Source: Tanypteryx hageni (taxonomy: Eukaryota > Arthropoda > Insecta > Odonata > Petaluridae). Taken from it: DNA of 64,000 nt. The stretch's first letter is position 1; every line of letters begins with the position of its first letter. Where the stretch lies: NCBI GenBank assembly GCA_028673005.1, contig CM054120.1, positions 72,403,533 through 72,467,532 on the forward strand, written 5' to 3'. The notes under the pieces were generated by a model. It saw only the letters and a program-made list of their open reading frames with translations, searched no databases and was not told where the DNA came from. The position numbers and the translations under genes are program-made. Positions 61,287 to 64,000 of the stretch are shown here, in pieces.

Positions 61287-64000
61287 GGTAAACCAACATA
61301 ATTGGAATGCATATATTGCGGGGAAAGCGGATGCTTTTATTGTTCAAGATAGAAGTTTAAATCAGAAGCATAAGCTTAAGGTAGTACCGTTTTTTGGCGG
61401 TAGGAGCGCAAATGGAATGGTGGGGTGATAACAGGATATTCCAATAATAATATTCGTGGTTATTCCTCCACGAATTGTATCATTAGAAAGAGGAATTCCA
61501 GCAATTTCTTGATCCGCTTCATCACCGAGCATTGTCCTAACTATTGTATTGCCCGCAGTTGAAATAAATGACTCAGCTATAGTTTGAGGCATAATGTTTT
61601 TAGCTATGATTTATGCTACCTGATCAGAAGCAACTTCAACTCTCTCAGACACCTGCACGTTTTTTTCGAAGTAACTCGCTTGTTTAGAATGCTGTTCCAT
61701 CAACCTTTTGAAATAGTTGAAATCTTTTCCTTCAAGGTTAACATGTACTGTGGTGAAATGTAGTTTCAATTTTCTGGGAACGGCTTCGTTCGATATATTC
61801 TCACCGCACACAACACACATTGGAATAGGACAATCTTTATCTCCACACAAAGAAAAGCCCAGATTCAAATAACTGACCATATACTTGCGAGAATCCTTAG
61901 GAATCTTACTTAGCTTTGCCTTGCTCAAACTGGGTTTTTCCTAAATATGTTATCCATATTTATCACCTTTAGGTTTTCTTTTAATAAATCTGTCGATTTT
62001 TACGGGCGCAACATTTATAATTTTTAAAAATGATAATTGGATTAAACAACAAATATCACACAGTATTCTTCCAACGGTAATACACAAAAAACTTAATAAA
62101 AATTATTTTATACAGAATAAATTCACGAAACATACATTCACAAACACCAAATTGTAGTATTAGCCTGCCACGAATCTTGGCTAGTACTGAGTTGATAGAG
62201 GAATGCGCCAGAGTGGCGGACATCCAGGGATGTGAACACAGGCGTAGCATGCTACGTCATCGTAGAGACTTATAGATCAACGATGACCAATTATGTGTTT
62301 ATGACTCAAGCACAAGAGATTCGATCACTATGACAATTCTAACAACGTTGCTGCCAGGCTTACTGTTTACGCGCATTCCAAAGCAGTGATACTTATTGAC
62401 TGGATTTATTTAATCTTAATATTTTGTGTTAGTTTCTTTGTTAAAACTGTGTCGGTGGAAGACGTGCAGATTTTCTCTTCGAAATCTCGCGGCACACTTG
62501 GGAAATGTTCGCGGTAAGCCAGTGTGCCGCGGCACACAGGTTGAGAACCACTGGTGTAGGTGTAGCAGATGAATTTTTTATTTTTTAAAATAACTCTCCA
62601 ACAATGTATTATATGGGAAAATGCTTCGAAAAAACATTGTAGAAAAATAAATTTTCTATAACTTTTATTCCAGTATGTTGTTACATTTATAAAATATTAA
62701 AATAAACGGATAAGGGACAAGAGTAAACACATACTTATGTATGACCGATATTTACCAAAAACAAATCAGCACTTTTTCCTTTAGCAGAAATGTCGAATAT
62801 TAAATTTCATATTGATCTGGTTAATAGTTTTTTAGTTAAGAGCACCCAAAAAATCCCGGTCACAGAGACACACACAGATACACCCACAAACACACACACA
62901 GGCACAATCACAGACACACACATAGACACAAACACATACAGGGACACACCCAAAAACATGATCGAGAACCCGCTACTGCGTATATAGAGAAAGTAAAAAA
63001 CGTAAGGGACAAGAGTAAACACATGACCGATATTTACCAAAAACTAATCAGCAATTTTTCCTTTAACAAAAATGTCAAATATAAAATTTCATGAAATTGA
63101 TAGAATGATATGATCCGAAGATCCTATGCAGACAGACATAAGCTGTGAAAGTTGGAACAATTTTTGAAACGAGAAAAAAAAATTAAAATTTCATATTGAT
63201 CTGGTTAATAGTTTTTTAGTTAGAGCACCCACAAAATCCCGGTCACAGAGACAAACACAAACCCATACACAGACACACACACACAGGCACACACATAGAC
63301 ACACACAGATACACCGACAGACATGCACACAGACACACACATACATACTGGGACACACCCACAAACATAATCGAGAAAATAGTTTTAACGTATTTTCTTT
63401 AAATCTCGAATTCGATTTTTTTTATGAAAATAATGCTTCCGCTACTTCGTATATAGAGAAATTAAAAAAAGGAAAGCGACAAGAGTAACAATCCACTTCC
63501 GGTTATCCGATTTTTACCAAACAATTATCAGTTCTTTTCCCTTTTACAAAAATGTAAAATAAGAAATTTCCCGTTATAATGATCAATAGTTTTGGAGTTA
63601 GAGCACCCACAAAATTGCGGTCACAGACACACCCACAGACATCGTCCAGAAATAGTCAAAACGTGCTCAGGGGACCTTAAATATTGCATTTCCGTTGAAA
63701 TCTCGAACTCGATTTTTTTCATGAAAACAAAATTTTATATTTCGTAAATGGAGAAAGTAATAATTCGGGCGCCTTCTCTTTCGTACTAAAGTGTTCAAAG
63801 CACACTCTCCTTACACATAAAGTGTAATAACGACAATAAAATCTCAGGGTTTAACAATGAAACGTTAGGCAAGGCAACATATCATTGCAAAACTTAAAAT
63901 TTTCCAAAATATATGATTTAAAAGTATAACTTGAGCGTTTTCGAAACGAAATCAAACATCGACGATAAGAACAAAAATTTTTGTTTATTTTTCTTTAAAA
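61287..64000 (+). repeat. Macrosatellite unit 12 (cut by window edge)
   Basis: Partial unit, 2714 bp. The left part is the twin of unit 10 (+8799 bp); from about 62.3 kb it changes type, and after 63.1 kb (CAGACAGACATAAGC, AACCCATACACAG) it resembles units 9 and 11. CA tracts 62867-62951 and 63250-63360. Confidence 0.94.
61428..62553 (-). mobile_element. hAT 5' fragment, unit 12
   Basis: Like unit 10 (61928-61611 with ERVEVAS, and 61592-61362). Palindrome 62522-62537. Confidence 0.88.

Larger units (their letters stand above)
14296..64000 (+). repeat. 4.26-kb macrosatellite array, 11 full units plus one partial
   Basis: The word GCTAAACCAACATAATTGG (or GGTAAACC in some copies) recurs at 14296, 18566, 22840, 27102, 31350, 35182, 39439, 43700, 47961, 52488, 56751 and 61287, all on the plus strand with no unrelated DNA between. 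Spacings are 4270, 4274, 4262, 4248, 3832, 4257, 4261, 4261, 4527, 4263 and 4536 bp. The choice of unit start is arbitrary; it was set at the left edge of the array. Copies look a few percent apart at most on the left and much closer on the right. The array leaves the window on the right, so its size is unknown. Confidence 0.97.

Noticed and set aside
14296..64000. Histone, rDNA or other tandem gene cluster
   Set aside because: The unit size is close to that of insect histone clusters, but no histone, rRNA or tRNA sequence was recognised in any unit; content is hAT, CA modules and unknown sequence.
14296..64000. CRISPR-like or phage-type repeat
   Set aside because: Repeats are kilobases long, have no spacers, and the setting is eukaryotic.

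Overview
The window looks like AT-rich, intron- and transposon-rich DNA of an arthropod, probably an insect; the species cannot be fixed from sequence. The evidence is the set of element families: a CR1-like LINE whose ORF1 carries a PHD finger, an RNase H-bearing LINE of the I/Jockey type, piggyBac, pogo-like and hAT remnants. No bacterial-style gene, tRNA, rRNA or CRISPR array was found, and I see no intact host gene.

Left part (1-14295) is a transposon graveyard. Positions 1397-5057 hold pieces of an RNase H-type LINE on the plus strand in a permuted order (early RT, a pogo-like terminus, endonuclease, late RT, RNase H, then a short ACCT tail). Positions 5291-8720 hold a minus-strand CR1-like LINE with ORF1, endonuclease and RT, lacking part of the RT. 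Then come an uncharacterised minus-strand coding remnant (9030-9451), a 37-bp minisatellite (about 9465-10030), a 16-bp minisatellite (about 10661-11135), a DDE-nuclease-like scrap, a decayed piggyBac transposase (11548-12663, minus), and a second, more decayed copy of the RNase H LINE (12972-14290).

Right part (14296-64000, 78% of the window) is one uninterrupted head-to-tail macrosatellite: eleven full units and one partial unit of about 4.26 kb, still running at the right edge. Each unit holds (a) a short plus-strand coding-like block beginning MNPIKDV, (b) directly against it and convergent, the 5' part of a hAT transposon on the minus strand, with a BED zinc-finger transposase N-terminus and one typical hAT terminus containing the palindrome GTGTGCCGCGGCACAC, (c) two to four related modules each ending in a CA-rich tract, and (d) about 1.8 kb of unit-specific AT-rich sequence. 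Unit length varies mainly by gain or loss of one CA module (3.83 kb in unit 5; 4.53 kb in units 9 and 11).

Above the unit level there is a second order of repetition. Units 9+10 are repeated as 11+12 at a spacing of about 8.79 kb with very few differences, and the first half of unit 4 recurs in unit 6 at 8.08 kb. The array is thus a nested tandem repeat (module, unit, dimer) that captured and amplified a one-ended hAT fragment. No unit has an intact transposase, so any present role would lie in the DNA or its transcripts; that is inference only.
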